Shown: positions 1-7,285, numbered from the stretch's first letter. The stretch: DNA of 13,394 bases from Chloroflexota bacterium (GCA_016210125.1 JACQUS010000070.1:1-13394), one strand, 5' to 3'. Notes: generated by a model from the sequence alone, not told the origin. Numbers and translations: made by a program.

Positions 1-148
1 GGCTACACGCGCGCGTCCACCAGGTCTCCCAGAGCGGCCGCTGCTCTAGCGTGGGCCAGGCGGGGAGATGCGCGGGGCTGCCCCGCGCGCGCCTGCCACC
101 GCTGGGCTGCGGCAGAGCGCGCAGAACGGCGATGGCGAGAGGTGACCG

Positions 149-724
149 ATGGTCGTGCGGGTAGGAGGCTTCGTCGCGGGCATCATCGAGAGCCTGAGCG
201 GCTTCGCGTGCCGACTCGGCGCGCTGGCCGTCTTCGCGATGATGCTGCTCATCACCTTCGACGTCGTGTACCGCTTTCTGACCGCGCAGTCGACGCTCAT
301 GGCCGAAGAGGGCGGCGGGTTCTTGCTCCTGCTGGCGACCTTCCTGCCCGTCGCCGACCTCATGCGTCGCGGCGGGCACATCGTCGTGGACATCGCCATC
401 CGGCGCGTGCCCGACGCCCCGGCCGCGTGGCTACGGCTGGTCACGTACCTGCTTGCGCTGGTCTATGTGACGGTGGTCTTTTGGCAATCCATTGTCTTTC
501 AGAACCAGGTGACGACGCTCGACCGCAAGTCCCTGGTGCTCCTGTTCCCCTTCCGCTACGTCCAGCCCTTCATGATCCTCGGGCTGGCGCTCCTGTGGCT
601 CGTCCTGGTCGTGCTCATTGTGCGGCACGTTCACGCGCTGCTCTGGCCGGCTGCGCCGGAGGAGCGCGCCGAGGCCGTGCGCCGGGCGCACGGGCCGGCC
701 GAGCCCGTGGTCGAGGAGCTGTAA
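149..724 (+). CDS. dctQ: TRAP transporter small permease (DctQ family)
   Basis: This is the small membrane subunit of a tripartite ATP-independent periplasmic transporter. It works with the large DctM subunit in the inner membrane to import an organic acid or similar solute. The 191-residue protein has four hydrophobic segments near residues 24-45, 57-75, 97-118 and 136-160. It also has the family-like DVVYRF after the first helix and a GGHIVVDI stretch after the second, followed by a charged C-terminal tail. The ATG at 149 is preceded by GAGAGG at 137-142, six bases away. The dctM gene starts about 30 bases downstream, which is the usual TRAP order. The substrate cannot be read from this subunit. 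A DctP binding protein is not visible and may lie upstream of the window. Family assignment is firm. Confidence 0.93.
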   Translation: MVVRVGGFVAGIIESLSGFACRLGALAVFAMMLLITFDVVYRFLTAQSTLMAEEGGGFLLLLATFLPVADLMRRGGHIVVDIAIRRVPDAPAAWLRLVTYLLALVYVTVVFWQSIVFQNQVTTLDRKSLVLLFPFRYVQPFMILGLALLWLVLVVLIVRHVHALLWPAAPEERAEAVRRAHGPAEPVVEEL

Positions 725-746
725 TGCATCACTGCGACGGTCCGGC

Positions 747-752
747 AGGAGG
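747..752 (+). promoter_or_regulatory. Shine-Dalgarno AGGAGG of dctM
   Basis: A perfect AGGAGG lies five bases before the GTG at 758. It overlaps the in-frame GTG at 752 and so argues against that codon as the start. The next in-frame ATG (773) is 20 bases away, too far for this site. Confidence 0.7.
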
Positions 753-757
753 TGGCC

Positions 758-2086
758 GTGGTTGACGTTGAGATGATCTCGGTCGTCGGGGTGCTCGGGC
801 TATTCGCGCTGCTGGCCATGGGGCTGGAGGTGGCGTTCACTCTGGGCTTCTTGGGTCTCATCGGCCTGTACTTCACGCTGGGCCACGGCGCGCCCGAGAC
901 GGGCGTCCGCGAGCTCGGCGCAGTAGGGGCCATCTTCTTCACCAACAGCAACAGCTTCGTGCTGACGGCCATCCCGCTGTTCGTGCTCATGGGGGCCTTT
1001 CTCCTGCACAGCGGGCTGGGGGCCACCCTGTTCGACGCCGGTATGAAATGGTTCGGCTGGCTGCCCGGCGGCCCGATCGTCGGCACCATCGCCGCCAACG
1101 CCGTGTTCGGGGCCATCACTGGCTCCAGCACGGCCGCCGCGGCGACCTTCGGCACCGTCGCCATGCCCGAGCTTATCCGCCAGGGCTTCAACCGCCAGGT
1201 GGTCAAGGGAGCCATCGCCTCGGCCGGCACGCTGGCAATCCTCATCCCCCCGAGCGTGACGATGATCATCTACGGCGCGATGACCGAGCAGTCCATCGGC
1301 CGGCTCTTCATCGCCGGCGCCATCCCCGGCCTCGTCCTGGGAACACTGTTCAGTATCTACACCATCGGCTTGGCGATGGCGCGGCCGGCGTGGTGCCCAA
1401 CGAGTATCGGCGTGCGCTGGCGCGCGCGCCTCCTGGCCATCAAAGACCTCGTCCCAGCGATCGTGCTCATCGTCGCGGTGCTCGGCGGCATCTACCTCGG
1501 CGTGACGACGCCCACCGAGGCCGCCGCGGTCGGCGCCTTCTGCGCCATGCTGCTAGCCATGCTCAACCGCCGCCTGACGCTGCCCGTCCTCGAGAGCGCG
1601 CTGCTCGACGCTGCGCGCACGACCTCGATGATTATGTTCATCGTCGTCAGCGCGTTGATCGCCGGCCACGTCATCACCAAACTGGGCGTGCCGCTGGCCA
1701 TCAACGACGCCATTCGCGCGGCGAACCTCTCGCCGTGGACCGTCTTCTGGCTGCTCTGCGGCATCTACCTGATCTTGGGCATGCTCATCGACTCGGTGTC
1801 GATGATCGTGATGACCCTGCCGCTCGTAGGCCCGCTGGTGCAAGGTCTGGGCTTTGACATGATCTGGTACGGCGTGGTCGTGGTGGTGCTCGTCGAGCTG
1901 AGCCTGATCACGCCGCCGGTCGGCCTGAACCTGTACATCATCCAGGGCCTGACGAAGGGCGAGCCCTTCGCCGAGGTGGCGCTCGGCTCGTTGCCCTACA
2001 CGCTGCTCCTCGCCGTCCTCATCGCGCTTCTGGTGCTATGGCCCGACATGGCGCTCTGGCTGCCGCGGGTCCTGACGAGCCGCTAG
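758..2086 (+). CDS. dctM: TRAP transporter large permease (DctM family)
   Basis: This is the large channel-forming subunit of the TRAP transporter, which uses the sodium or proton gradient to move the solute delivered by a DctP protein. The product is about 442 residues, normal for DctM, and is hydrophobic throughout with roughly twelve membrane segments. Family-typical stretches include the first third (FFTNSNSFVLTAIPLFVLMG), the GSSTAAAATFG loop, AGTLAILIPPSVTMIIYG, GVTTPTEAAAVGAF and, near the end, ITPPVGLNLYIIQG. I chose the GTG at 758 from the Shine-Dalgarno spacing; GTG 752 would add two residues. It follows dctQ by about 30 bases and is very probably cotranscribed with it. A separate formyltransferase gene begins about 60 bases downstream on the same strand. 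Confidence 0.95.
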   Translation: MVDVEMISVVGVLGLFALLAMGLEVAFTLGFLGLIGLYFTLGHGAPETGVRELGAVGAIFFTNSNSFVLTAIPLFVLMGAFLLHSGLGATLFDAGMKWFGWLPGGPIVGTIAANAVFGAITGSSTAAAATFGTVAMPELIRQGFNRQVVKGAIASAGTLAILIPPSVTMIIYGAMTEQSIGRLFIAGAIPGLVLGTLFSIYTIGLAMARPAWCPTSIGVRWRARLLAIKDLVPAIVLIVAVLGGIYLGVTTPTEAAAVGAFCAMLLAMLNRRLTLPVLESALLDAARTTSMIMFIVVSALIAGHVITKLGVPLAINDAIRAANLSPWTVFWLLCGIYLILGMLIDSVSMIVMTLPLVGPLVQGLGFDMIWYGVVVVVLVELSLITPPVGLNLYIIQGLTKGEPFAEVALGSLPYTLLLAVLIALLVLWPDMALWLPRVLTSR

Positions 2087-2148
2087 GGAGCGCATTTGCC
2101 GAATGTCAGACGGTGCGCTACCCTAGGAGCGGAGGGTTGGACCCCAGG

Positions 2149-3294
2149 ATGAGCCCGGAGAGCGTCATGCCTGAGTCGCCGGCGGGCGAGGCCCGGCTGG
2201 CCGCGCGCGTGTGGCCCGCCGCGTCGGCGGTGTGGATCGACGCGGCTTGGGAGCGCCTGGCGGCCAAGCCGGAGTTCTCGCTGCGCCCGCGACCCTGGCC
2301 GGCACTGCCGGTTCCCGACGGCCGGGCGAGCCGCGCCGGCACGCCGCCGCGCGTCGTCGTCTTCGGCATCAGCTCCGACTACGGCAACGGCCTGCTGCTG
2401 CACCTGCTGCGGCTCGGGTGCGTGCCGGTCGCCCTAATAACGAGCACGCGGCTGCACCACTCCGCCGACGCGACGCTCTTCGCCCACGCCGCGGCCGCCC
2501 TGGATGTCCCGTACCTGGCACTGGCCGACGTGAACGCGCCTGAGGCGCTAGAGCGGCTACGGGCGCTGCAGCCCGACGTGTTCCTCGTCTTCAGCTTCGA
2601 TCAGATCTTCGAGCCGCGCATGCTGGCGCTGCCGCGTCGCGGCTGCGTCAACTTTCACCCCTCGCTGCTGCCGCGCTTCCGCGGCCCAGAGCCGCTGTTT
2701 TGGCAGGTCCTGCTCGGCGAGCGCGAGTCGGGCCTCACGGCGCACCTCATGAGCGAGCGCATCGATGCCGGCCCGATCCTCGGCCAGGTGCGCGTGCCCG
2801 TGCAGGCGGACGACACGGCCGGCCGGCTGGCGCGGCGTGTCGTCCTGGCGGCGGAGCCCCTGCTTGCCGACGTGCTGCGCATGTGCGCCGCCGGCGAGCT
2901 GGGCGGTATGCCGCCGGAGCTGGCCCACGGATCTTACCAGCGCTCGGCCAGGAGCACGGCCCTCGAGTGGCGACGGCCGGCGACGGAGCTGGAGCGGCTG
3001 GTGCGCGCCGGGCGGCCCGACGCTCCGGCGCACCTCGTCTGGCGCGGCGCGCGCTACGACGTCCTAAGCTGCCGAGTTGTGCCAGGCGCCGGGACGCCGG
3101 GCGTGGTCCTCGCCGTCACGAAAGAAGGCGCGGTGGTGGCTACGGGCGAGCAGTGCCTGCTGCTGGCGGAGGTGGCCACTCTCCGGGTGGAGTCGGCAGA
3201 GGGCGGCACGCTGGGGCTGCGCGTCGGTGACGACCTCGCGGGGTCGAGCGAGGGCGAGCCACGCGACGGCCTGCCGCCGCCACGCGTGCGGTAG
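2149..3294 (+). CDS. Formyltransferase of the Fmt fold, non-canonical
   Basis: The 381-residue product has a formyltransferase domain and a C-terminal Fmt_C-like domain. The formyltransferase catalytic triad is visible: N168 and H170 in CVNFHPSLLPRFRG and D206 in ERIDAGPILG. The Fmt_C-like domain starts near LEWRRPATELERLVRAGRP. These domains normally transfer a formyl group from 10-formyl-tetrahydrofolate. The usual N-terminal MRIVFMGTPDF of methionyl-tRNA formyltransferase is missing. Instead about 65 extra residues precede a different Rossmann strand (RVVVFGISSDYGNG). A role on another amine, such as a nucleotide sugar, is therefore as likely as tRNA. Start choice is open: ATG 2149 has GGAGGG 12 bases upstream, whereas ATG 2167 has GGAGAG four bases upstream and would give 375 residues. 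It may be cotranscribed with the TRAP genes. I am sure of the fold but not of the substrate. Confidence 0.85.
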   Translation: MSPESVMPESPAGEARLAARVWPAASAVWIDAAWERLAAKPEFSLRPRPWPALPVPDGRASRAGTPPRVVVFGISSDYGNGLLLHLLRLGCVPVALITSTRLHHSADATLFAHAAAALDVPYLALADVNAPEALERLRALQPDVFLVFSFDQIFEPRMLALPRRGCVNFHPSLLPRFRGPEPLFWQVLLGERESGLTAHLMSERIDAGPILGQVRVPVQADDTAGRLARRVVLAAEPLLADVLRMCAAGELGGMPPELAHGSYQRSARSTALEWRRPATELERLVRAGRPDAPAHLVWRGARYDVLSCRVVPGAGTPGVVLAVTKEGAVVATGEQCLLLAEVATLRVESAEGGTLGLRVGDDLAGSSEGEPRDGLPPPRVR

Positions 3295-3301
3295 AGCGTG
3301 T

Positions 3302-3331
3302 TTGCGGCCGCCGCGGCCGGAATCGTATAGT
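3302..3331 (+). promoter_or_regulatory. Possible promoter for the 3459-5424 cluster
   Basis: TTGCGG at 3302-3307 and TATAGT at 3326-3331 are separated by 18 bases, in the right place to start a transcript near 3338 that runs into the CNBD-hisH-lipM cluster. The -10 is good and the -35 matches only its TTG half. The AT-rich patch stands out in this GC-rich DNA. Confidence 0.35.
3305..3319 (+). terminator. GC hairpin behind the formyltransferase gene
   Basis: CGGCCG is repeated around a CCG centre, giving a six-pair stem with a three-base loop ten bases after the stop codon. There is no immediate T-run, so it is at best a weak terminator. It lies inside the spacer of the promoter candidate. 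Confidence 0.25.
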
Positions 3332-3343
3332 TTCCTTGCCGGC

Positions 3344-3363
3344 CGATGAGGCACCGCTCATCG
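3344..3363 (+). repeat. Inverted repeat in the leader of the CNBD gene
   Basis: CGATGAG and CTCATCG form a perfect seven-pair stem around GCACCG. It sits just after the predicted transcription start and about 100 bases before the CNBD gene. It could be an operator dyad or an RNA stem-loop. It is not followed by a T-run. Confidence 0.4.
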
Positions 3364-3458
3364 CTGACGGCCCGCAAGATGAAGCCACCGACTGGGGTGC
3401 TCGCGGGACTGTCCTTGCGCTAACACGACGCCGTGGGCTCCGGCCGGACGAGTGATGC

Positions 3459-3995
3459 GTGGCCGACATGTCGCTGCCCGAGACCGCCGCCGCGCTGGGC
3501 CGTGCCCGCCTGTTCGAGCGCGCCGGGGCCGAGGACCTCGCCGCGTTGGCCGCGGCGGCTGCGGTGCGGGCCTTCGCCCCCGGGGAGGTGCTGGCGCGCG
3601 CCGGCGAGCCCGCGGAGGCGCTGCTAGTAATCGTGGAAGGGCGAGTGGCCGTCGAGGCAGCGCCGGAGGGCGACACGTTGCCCGGCGTCAGCGTGGCGCT
3701 TGACCCGGGCGACTCGCTGGGCGAGCTAGCGGTGCTCGATGGCGCCGCCCATGCGGCCACGGCCATCGCGCGCATGCCCACAACGGCGCTTTGGCTGCCG
3801 CGCGCGGCTCTGCTGGCCGCCGTGAGGGCAAGTCCCGAGCTAGCCGTGGCGCTGCTGGCGACGCTCGCGGGCTGGGCACGCCGCGCGGACCGCCGTGCCG
3901 CCGAGCTGGCGCTGCGAGGCGCCGGGGCCCCGCCCTTCGCCTTCCGGCGGCTGCATGCGGCGCCCGGCGAGCCTGCCGATGTCGCAGAGGGATGA
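3459..3995 (+). CDS. Stand-alone cyclic-nucleotide-binding-fold protein
   Basis: The 178-residue protein has one Crp-type beta-roll domain, residues about 17-125. It opens LFERAGAEDLAALA, then FAPGEVLARAGEPAEALLVIVEGRVAV, then LDPGDSLGELAVLDG and the phosphate-cassette region AAHAATAIA. No helix-turn-helix or kinase follows, only a charged helix and a loose tail. At the position where the family usually has the phosphate-binding arginine, this protein has histidine (AAHAAT), so classical cAMP binding is doubtful. The start is GTG 3459 or ATG 3468; neither has a strong Shine-Dalgarno. Its stop (3993-3995) lies five bases before the favoured hisH start, so the genes are probably coupled. Its role is unknown. 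It may be a regulatory subunit or a degenerate sensor. Confidence 0.75.
   Translation: MADMSLPETAAALGRARLFERAGAEDLAALAAAAAVRAFAPGEVLARAGEPAEALLVIVEGRVAVEAAPEGDTLPGVSVALDPGDSLGELAVLDGAAHAATAIARMPTTALWLPRAALLAAVRASPELAVALLATLAGWARRADRRAAELALRGAGAPPFAFRRLHAAPGEPADVAEG
3986..3991 (+). promoter_or_regulatory. Shine-Dalgarno AGAGGG that decides the hisH start
   Basis: AGAGGG directly touches the ATG at 3992 (zero spacing) but lies nine bases before the GTG at 4001, which is workable spacing. This and the family N-terminus favour GTG 4001. Confidence 0.5.
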
Positions 3996-4000
3996 ACTCC

Positions 4001-4624
4001 GTGATCGCGGTGGTAGACTACGGCGCCGGCAACCTGCGCAGTGTCGTCAAGGCGCTTCAGCGGCTGGAGGCCGCCGTCGACGTGACGAGCGACCCCCGCG
4101 CGCTGGCACACGCTGGTGCGCTGCTCCTGCCGGGTGTGGGCGCCGCCGGCGAGGCCATGGAGCGACTCCAGTCGCTCGGCCTGCGCCAGAGCCTGGCCGC
4201 CGCGGTGGCCGACGGCAAGCCGTTTTTCGGCGTCTGCCTTGGCCTCCAGCTCCTCTTCGAGCGCTCCGAAGAGAGCGCCGGCCCCTGCCTCGGCATTCTG
4301 CCGGGCGTCGTCTGTCGGCTGCGCTCGCGCCTGAAGGTCCCACACATGGGCTGGAACCAGGTCCACCAGCGCGCCACGCACCCCCTCTTCGCCGGCATCC
4401 CCGACGCGGCCTACTTCTATTTCGTCCACGCTTATGTCGCCTATCCCGCGGACCGCGCGACGGTAATCGGCGAGACCGATTACGACGTCGTCTTCCCCAG
4501 TGTGCTCGCTCACCACAACGTCGTCGCGACGCAGTTCCATCCGGAGAAAAGCGGGGCCACGGGCTTGCGGCTCTACGCCAACTGGCTCGCCAGCATCGGC
4601 CTGGCGACCCGCCCGCCGGCGTGA
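4001..4624 (+). CDS. hisH: Imidazole glycerol phosphate synthase, glutaminase subunit HisH
   Basis: HisH hydrolyses glutamine and passes ammonia to HisF in histidine biosynthesis. The 207-residue product is a class I glutamine amidotransferase. Counted from GTG 4001, its nucleophile is Cys79 in FFGVCLGLQLLF, and His180 and Glu182 lie in ATQFHPEKSG. It also has the HisH-specific VPHMGWNQV and YFVHAYVAYP stretches. Starting at GTG 4001 gives (M)IAVVDYGAGNLRSV, the standard HisH N-terminus. The alternative ATG 3992 adds three residues and would overlap the upstream stop as ATGA. No hisF, hisA or other his gene is in the window, so hisH stands apart from its usual operon. Its stop overlaps the GTG start of lipM. 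Confidence 0.93.
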   Translation: MIAVVDYGAGNLRSVVKALQRLEAAVDVTSDPRALAHAGALLLPGVGAAGEAMERLQSLGLRQSLAAAVADGKPFFGVCLGLQLLFERSEESAGPCLGILPGVVCRLRSRLKVPHMGWNQVHQRATHPLFAGIPDAAYFYFVHAYVAYPADRATVIGETDYDVVFPSVLAHHNVVATQFHPEKSGATGLRLYANWLASIGLATRPPA

Positions 4625-5424
4625 CCACCTGGCGACTGATCGTCCACGGCGCGGCCGACGGCGCGACGAACATGGCCCTGGACGACGCGCTGCTGGACGG
4701 GGCCGCTGCCGGCGGCCCGCCGACGCTGCGGCTCTACCGCTGGCGGCCGCCGTGCCTCTCGCTAGGCTACTTCCAGCCGCTCGTCGACGTCGACCGCGCC
4801 GCCTGCGCCGCCGCCGGGGTAGAGCTTGTCCGCCGGCCCACCGGCGGCCGCGCCGTCCTGCACGCCGACGAGGTGACCTACGCGGTCGCGGGCTCGCTCG
4901 GCGACCCGCCCTTCGTCGGCGGCGTCGTCGCGTCCTATGGCTGCCTCGCGCAGGCGCTCCTGGCCGCGCTGGCAGAGCTGGGCGTCGCCGCCGAGAGCGC
5001 GGCGCCAGGGCCTCCGGTGGGCCCGCGGGGTCCGGCCTGCTTCGACGGCGCGGCCGCGTACGAGATCAGCGCTGGCGAGCGCAAGCTCGTCGGCAGCGCG
5101 CAGACGCGCCGTGGCGGAGCGCTCCTGCAGCCCGGCGCCGTCCCTCTCGGCGGCGACCCGGCGCGGGTCGTGGACCTTCTCGCGCTGCAGCCCGAGGCCC
5201 GGGCGGCGCTGCGGGCACGCCTGGCGGCGCGGAGCGCGACGCTGGCAGCGCTGCTCGGCCGCCGGCCGGACTGGGTGGCCGTGGCACGGGCGGTGGCCGG
5301 CGGCTTCGCTCAGACTTTCGGCCTACGGCTGGTCGAGGGCGATCTGACCGCCGAGGAGCGCGCGCTCGCCGAGTGCGCTCGGCGCGAGCGCTACGCCAGC
5401 CTTGCCTGGCTGGAGCGGCGCTAG
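4621..5424 (+). CDS. lipM: Octanoyltransferase / lipoate-protein ligase family, LipM-like
   Basis: This enzyme probably transfers octanoyl groups from acyl-carrier protein to a lipoyl-domain lysine, the first step of lipoate synthesis. The 267-residue product has the family pattern TNMALDDALLD, LRLYRWRPPCLSLGYFQ, VRRPTGGRAVLHADEVTYAV and RKLVGSAQTRRGGALLQ. Cys140 in GPACFDGAAAYEIS matches the LipM catalytic cysteine, and Lys155 is in the conserved KLVGSAQ. That points to LipM-type octanoyltransferase over ATP-dependent LplA, though the two are hard to separate by eye. The GTG at 4621 overlaps the hisH stop as GTGA with no separate Shine-Dalgarno, implying translational coupling. An in-frame ATG inside TNMALD would cut the first motif. 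The gene ends on a CTAG shared with the converging RNase Z gene. Confidence 0.9.
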   Translation: MTTWRLIVHGAADGATNMALDDALLDGAAAGGPPTLRLYRWRPPCLSLGYFQPLVDVDRAACAAAGVELVRRPTGGRAVLHADEVTYAVAGSLGDPPFVGGVVASYGCLAQALLAALAELGVAAESAAPGPPVGPRGPACFDGAAAYEISAGERKLVGSAQTRRGGALLQPGAVPLGGDPARVVDLLALQPEARAALRARLAARSATLAALLGRRPDWVAVARAVAGGFAQTFGLRLVEGDLTAEERALAECARRERYASLAWLERR

Positions 5425-6329
5425 CGATCCTCGAAGCTGAGCGCGACGGTGCGGCCATCGTTGCCCACCTCGGCGGCCGGGAACACCTGCCGCGCCAGCG
5501 ACAGGTAGCGCTCCGGCTCCTGCAAGGCCGGGCTGAAGTGCGTGAGCCACAGGCGACGCGCGCCGGCTGCGGCGGCTAGCTCCGCCGCCTCGCGAAAGGT
5601 CATATGCCCGTGCTCGACGGCCTTCGCGGCGTCGGCGTCGTCGCCGTAGGTGCCCTCGCAGACCAGCAGGTCAACCCCGGCGGCCAGCTCGACGAGCCGC
5701 GCCGCCGGTCGCGTGTCGGTGAGGTACGCCACGGCCAGCCCGCGTCGCGGCGGACCCAGCACCTCGGACGGCTCAACAGCATGACCCCGCCAGGAGATGG
5801 CCTCGCCGCGCTGGAGCGTCTGCCAGTGCTCAACCGGCAGGCCCAGCGCGCGGGCGCGCTCGGGCTGGAACGCCGGCTGCCGTGGCACGTCGAAGCGGTA
5901 GCTCAGGCAGGGGAGCCCATGGTCGGCCAACTCGGCGACCAGCCGCCCGCCGGCGACGGCCTGCGGCTGCCGTGGCGCCAGCTCCTCGCAGCGCACCTCG
6001 AAGGGCAGGACCGGCGCAATGCCGCGCAGCCCCTCGGCTACGGCGCAGAGGCCGGGCGGGCCGAACAGCCGTACCGGCTCGACGCGGTCGGAGTTGGCGA
6101 GCCGCAGCAGCAGGCCCGGCAGTCCGCTGACGTGGTCGGCGTGGCAGTGGCTGATGACGATAGTGCCCAGCCGGCGAAAGCCCCAGCCGAGCGCCGCCAG
6201 GGCGACCTGCGTCCCCTCGCCACAGTCGAACAGCAGCAGCTCGCCGCCCAGGCGCACTAGCAGGCACGATAGCCAGCGCCCCGGCAGGGGCATCATGCCC
6301 CCGGTGCCTGGCAGCGCCACGTCGAGCAC
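5421..6329 (-). CDS. rnz: Ribonuclease Z (tRNA 3'-end processing)
   Basis: RNase Z is a zinc metallo-beta-lactamase-fold endonuclease that trims tRNA 3' trailers. The product is 302 residues, near the usual 300-310. Metal ligands are visible: HCHADH at 61-66, His137 in DHGLPCLSYRF, Asp205 in AYLTDTRP and His264 in LTHFSP. HGHMTFREAA near 239-248 is another bacterial RNase Z hallmark. LGLPVEHWQTLQRGEAI corresponds to the linker that precedes the D-T-R block in known bacterial enzymes. The start is the GTG at 6329, 15 bases after the stop of the VOC gene, which suggests one transcript. No strong Shine-Dalgarno is seen. The first residues, MLDVALPGTGGMMPLPGR, fit the family with no missing N-terminus. 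Confidence 0.93.
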   Translation of the reverse strand: MLDVALPGTGGMMPLPGRWLSCLLVRLGGELLLFDCGEGTQVALAALGWGFRRLGTIVISHCHADHVSGLPGLLLRLANSDRVEPVRLFGPPGLCAVAEGLRGIAPVLPFEVRCEELAPRQPQAVAGGRLVAELADHGLPCLSYRFDVPRQPAFQPERARALGLPVEHWQTLQRGEAISWRGHAVEPSEVLGPPRRGLAVAYLTDTRPAARLVELAAGVDLLVCEGTYGDDADAAKAVEHGHMTFREAAELAAAAGARRLWLTHFSPALQEPERYLSLARQVFPAAEVGNDGRTVALSFEDR

Positions 6330-6344
6330 GAGCGGCCACGCTGC

Positions 6345-6725
6345 CTAGCTGGGCTGCACGAGCTGCACGCGCGCTCCGTTGGCGGCCTCCGCAGCGAGGA
6401 AAGCCACCTTGTAGCCCATCGCCGTGCTGCGCGGTCGCTCGTCCTCGAGCTTGAGCCCACGCTGGCGGCAGGTGGCCAGGGTCGCCTCGATATCCGCCAC
6501 CTGGTAAGCGACGTGGTCGATGGTGATCGTGTCCGGATTGCCGCCGGCGAGGCTGCGGACGAACTCTACCATCGAGTCGCCCACCTGCACGAAGGCGATC
6601 TCGATCCCGCGCTCGGCCATCGTGGCGCGGTAGACGAGCTTGCCGGAGAAGCTGCGCTCGTAGAGAGCGATCGCCGCGTCGATGTTGTCGATGCGGTAGC
6701 CAACGTGGTGGACCGGACCGAACAT
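6345..6725 (-). CDS. VOC-family protein, methylmalonyl-CoA epimerase-like
   Basis: The 126-residue protein is a two-module vicinal-oxygen-chelate fold. VHHVGYRIDNIDAAIALYE opens module one, and IDHVAYQVADIEATLATCRQRGLKL opens module two. The layout and the ending NGARVQLVQPS are close to methylmalonyl-CoA epimerase, which interconverts the R and S forms of methylmalonyl-CoA. The predicted metal ligands by position are His7, Glu54, His71 and Gln121. In the epimerase the second and fourth are normally Gln and Glu, so the pair appears swapped. A related lyase or isomerase is possible. GGAGGT at 6731-6736 sits five bases before the ATG, making the start firm. It leads a two-gene unit with rnz. 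Confidence 0.8.
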   Translation of the reverse strand: MFGPVHHVGYRIDNIDAAIALYERSFSGKLVYRATMAERGIEIAFVQVGDSMVEFVRSLAGGNPDTITIDHVAYQVADIEATLATCRQRGLKLEDERPRSTAMGYKVAFLAAEAANGARVQLVQPS

Positions 6726-6772
6726 ACCTTACCTCCAAGCCGGCGGTCGTCCGCCTTAGGCAGACGCACTGC

Positions 6773-6803
6773 ATTCTACCACGGCCGCTGCGCCGCGTAT
6801 AAT
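6773..6803. promoter_or_regulatory. Divergent promoter region with two -10-like boxes
   Basis: The 119-base gap between two divergent genes contains a perfect TATAAT on the plus strand (6798-6803) and TAGAAT on the minus strand (6778-6773). Transcripts would start near 6810 and 6766, with leaders of about 35 and 42 bases. Neither has a recognisable -35 box, so this is a position-based suggestion. Confidence 0.3.
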
Positions 6804-6844
6804 GCCGGTAAGCCTCGGGCGCGGCTCGGGCGTCGAGGGGGCGG

Positions 6845-7285
6845 GTGACGGCGGTCCGGCTCGCGGGTGTGCTGGTGGCGACGCTCGCCGCGGTGTACGG
6901 CTACGTAACGCTGATGCTGGTCGTCCTCGGGCAGACGGACGGGGCCACCTGGCCCGCCTTGGCCGCCAGCGCCGGCTCGCTGGCCCTCGTCGCGTTGCGC
7001 GTGCAGCACCCGCCGGCGGGCGGTCGCCGCGCGGGGCGCCGGCAGGTGGTGCTGCTCAGCACGCAGGTGGCCCTGGCGCTCGGGGTCGCGGCCTGGGCGG
7101 GGACCAGCGCGCTGCTCGACTGGCTGCAATGGCCGCCAAGTGCAGCCCTCGGCGCCGGCGAACTCGCCGGCTGCGTCGTGGCCGCGAGCACGTGGCCGGC
7201 CGCGCGCCGCTTCGCGCGCCGGGCGATGGGCGCCGAGGCCCTCCGCGACGGCAGCGGGCGCGCCGACGAGACGTGCACGCGCTAG
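6845..7285 (+). CDS. Small multi-pass membrane protein, function unknown
   Basis: I do not recognise this 146-residue protein. It has about four hydrophobic segments, near residues 5-27, 39-57, 70-92 and 102-122. A basic loop (PPAGGRRAGRRQ) separates the second and third, and the tail is basic and polar. GAGGGG at 6835-6840 lies four bases before the GTG start. A TATAAT box upstream and the antiporter gene downstream suggest a three-gene unit concerned with the cell envelope. The hydrophobic pattern and Shine-Dalgarno support a real gene, but no family motif can be named. Confidence 0.6.
   Translation: MTAVRLAGVLVATLAAVYGYVTLMLVVLGQTDGATWPALAASAGSLALVALRVQHPPAGGRRAGRRQVVLLSTQVALALGVAAWAGTSALLDWLQWPPSAALGAGELAGCVVAASTWPAARRFARRAMGAEALRDGSGRADETCTR

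Noticed and set aside
1..148. End of an upstream gene, for example the DctP binding protein, stopping at 47-49.
   Set aside because: Only about 15 codons are visible in that frame and they carry no recognisable motif. Another frame also stays open, so no CDS can be supported.
2038..2148. N-terminal extension of the formyltransferase from an upstream in-frame start.
   Set aside because: It would overlap the last 49 bases of dctM and encode motif-free sequence. ATG 2149 or 2167 with a nearby Shine-Dalgarno is more plausible.
3140..4540. 466-residue minus-strand ORF across the CNBD and hisH genes.
   Set aside because: It is antisense to clear family members and has low-complexity Ser/Ala/Arg composition. 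It is a shadow of the real plus-strand genes.
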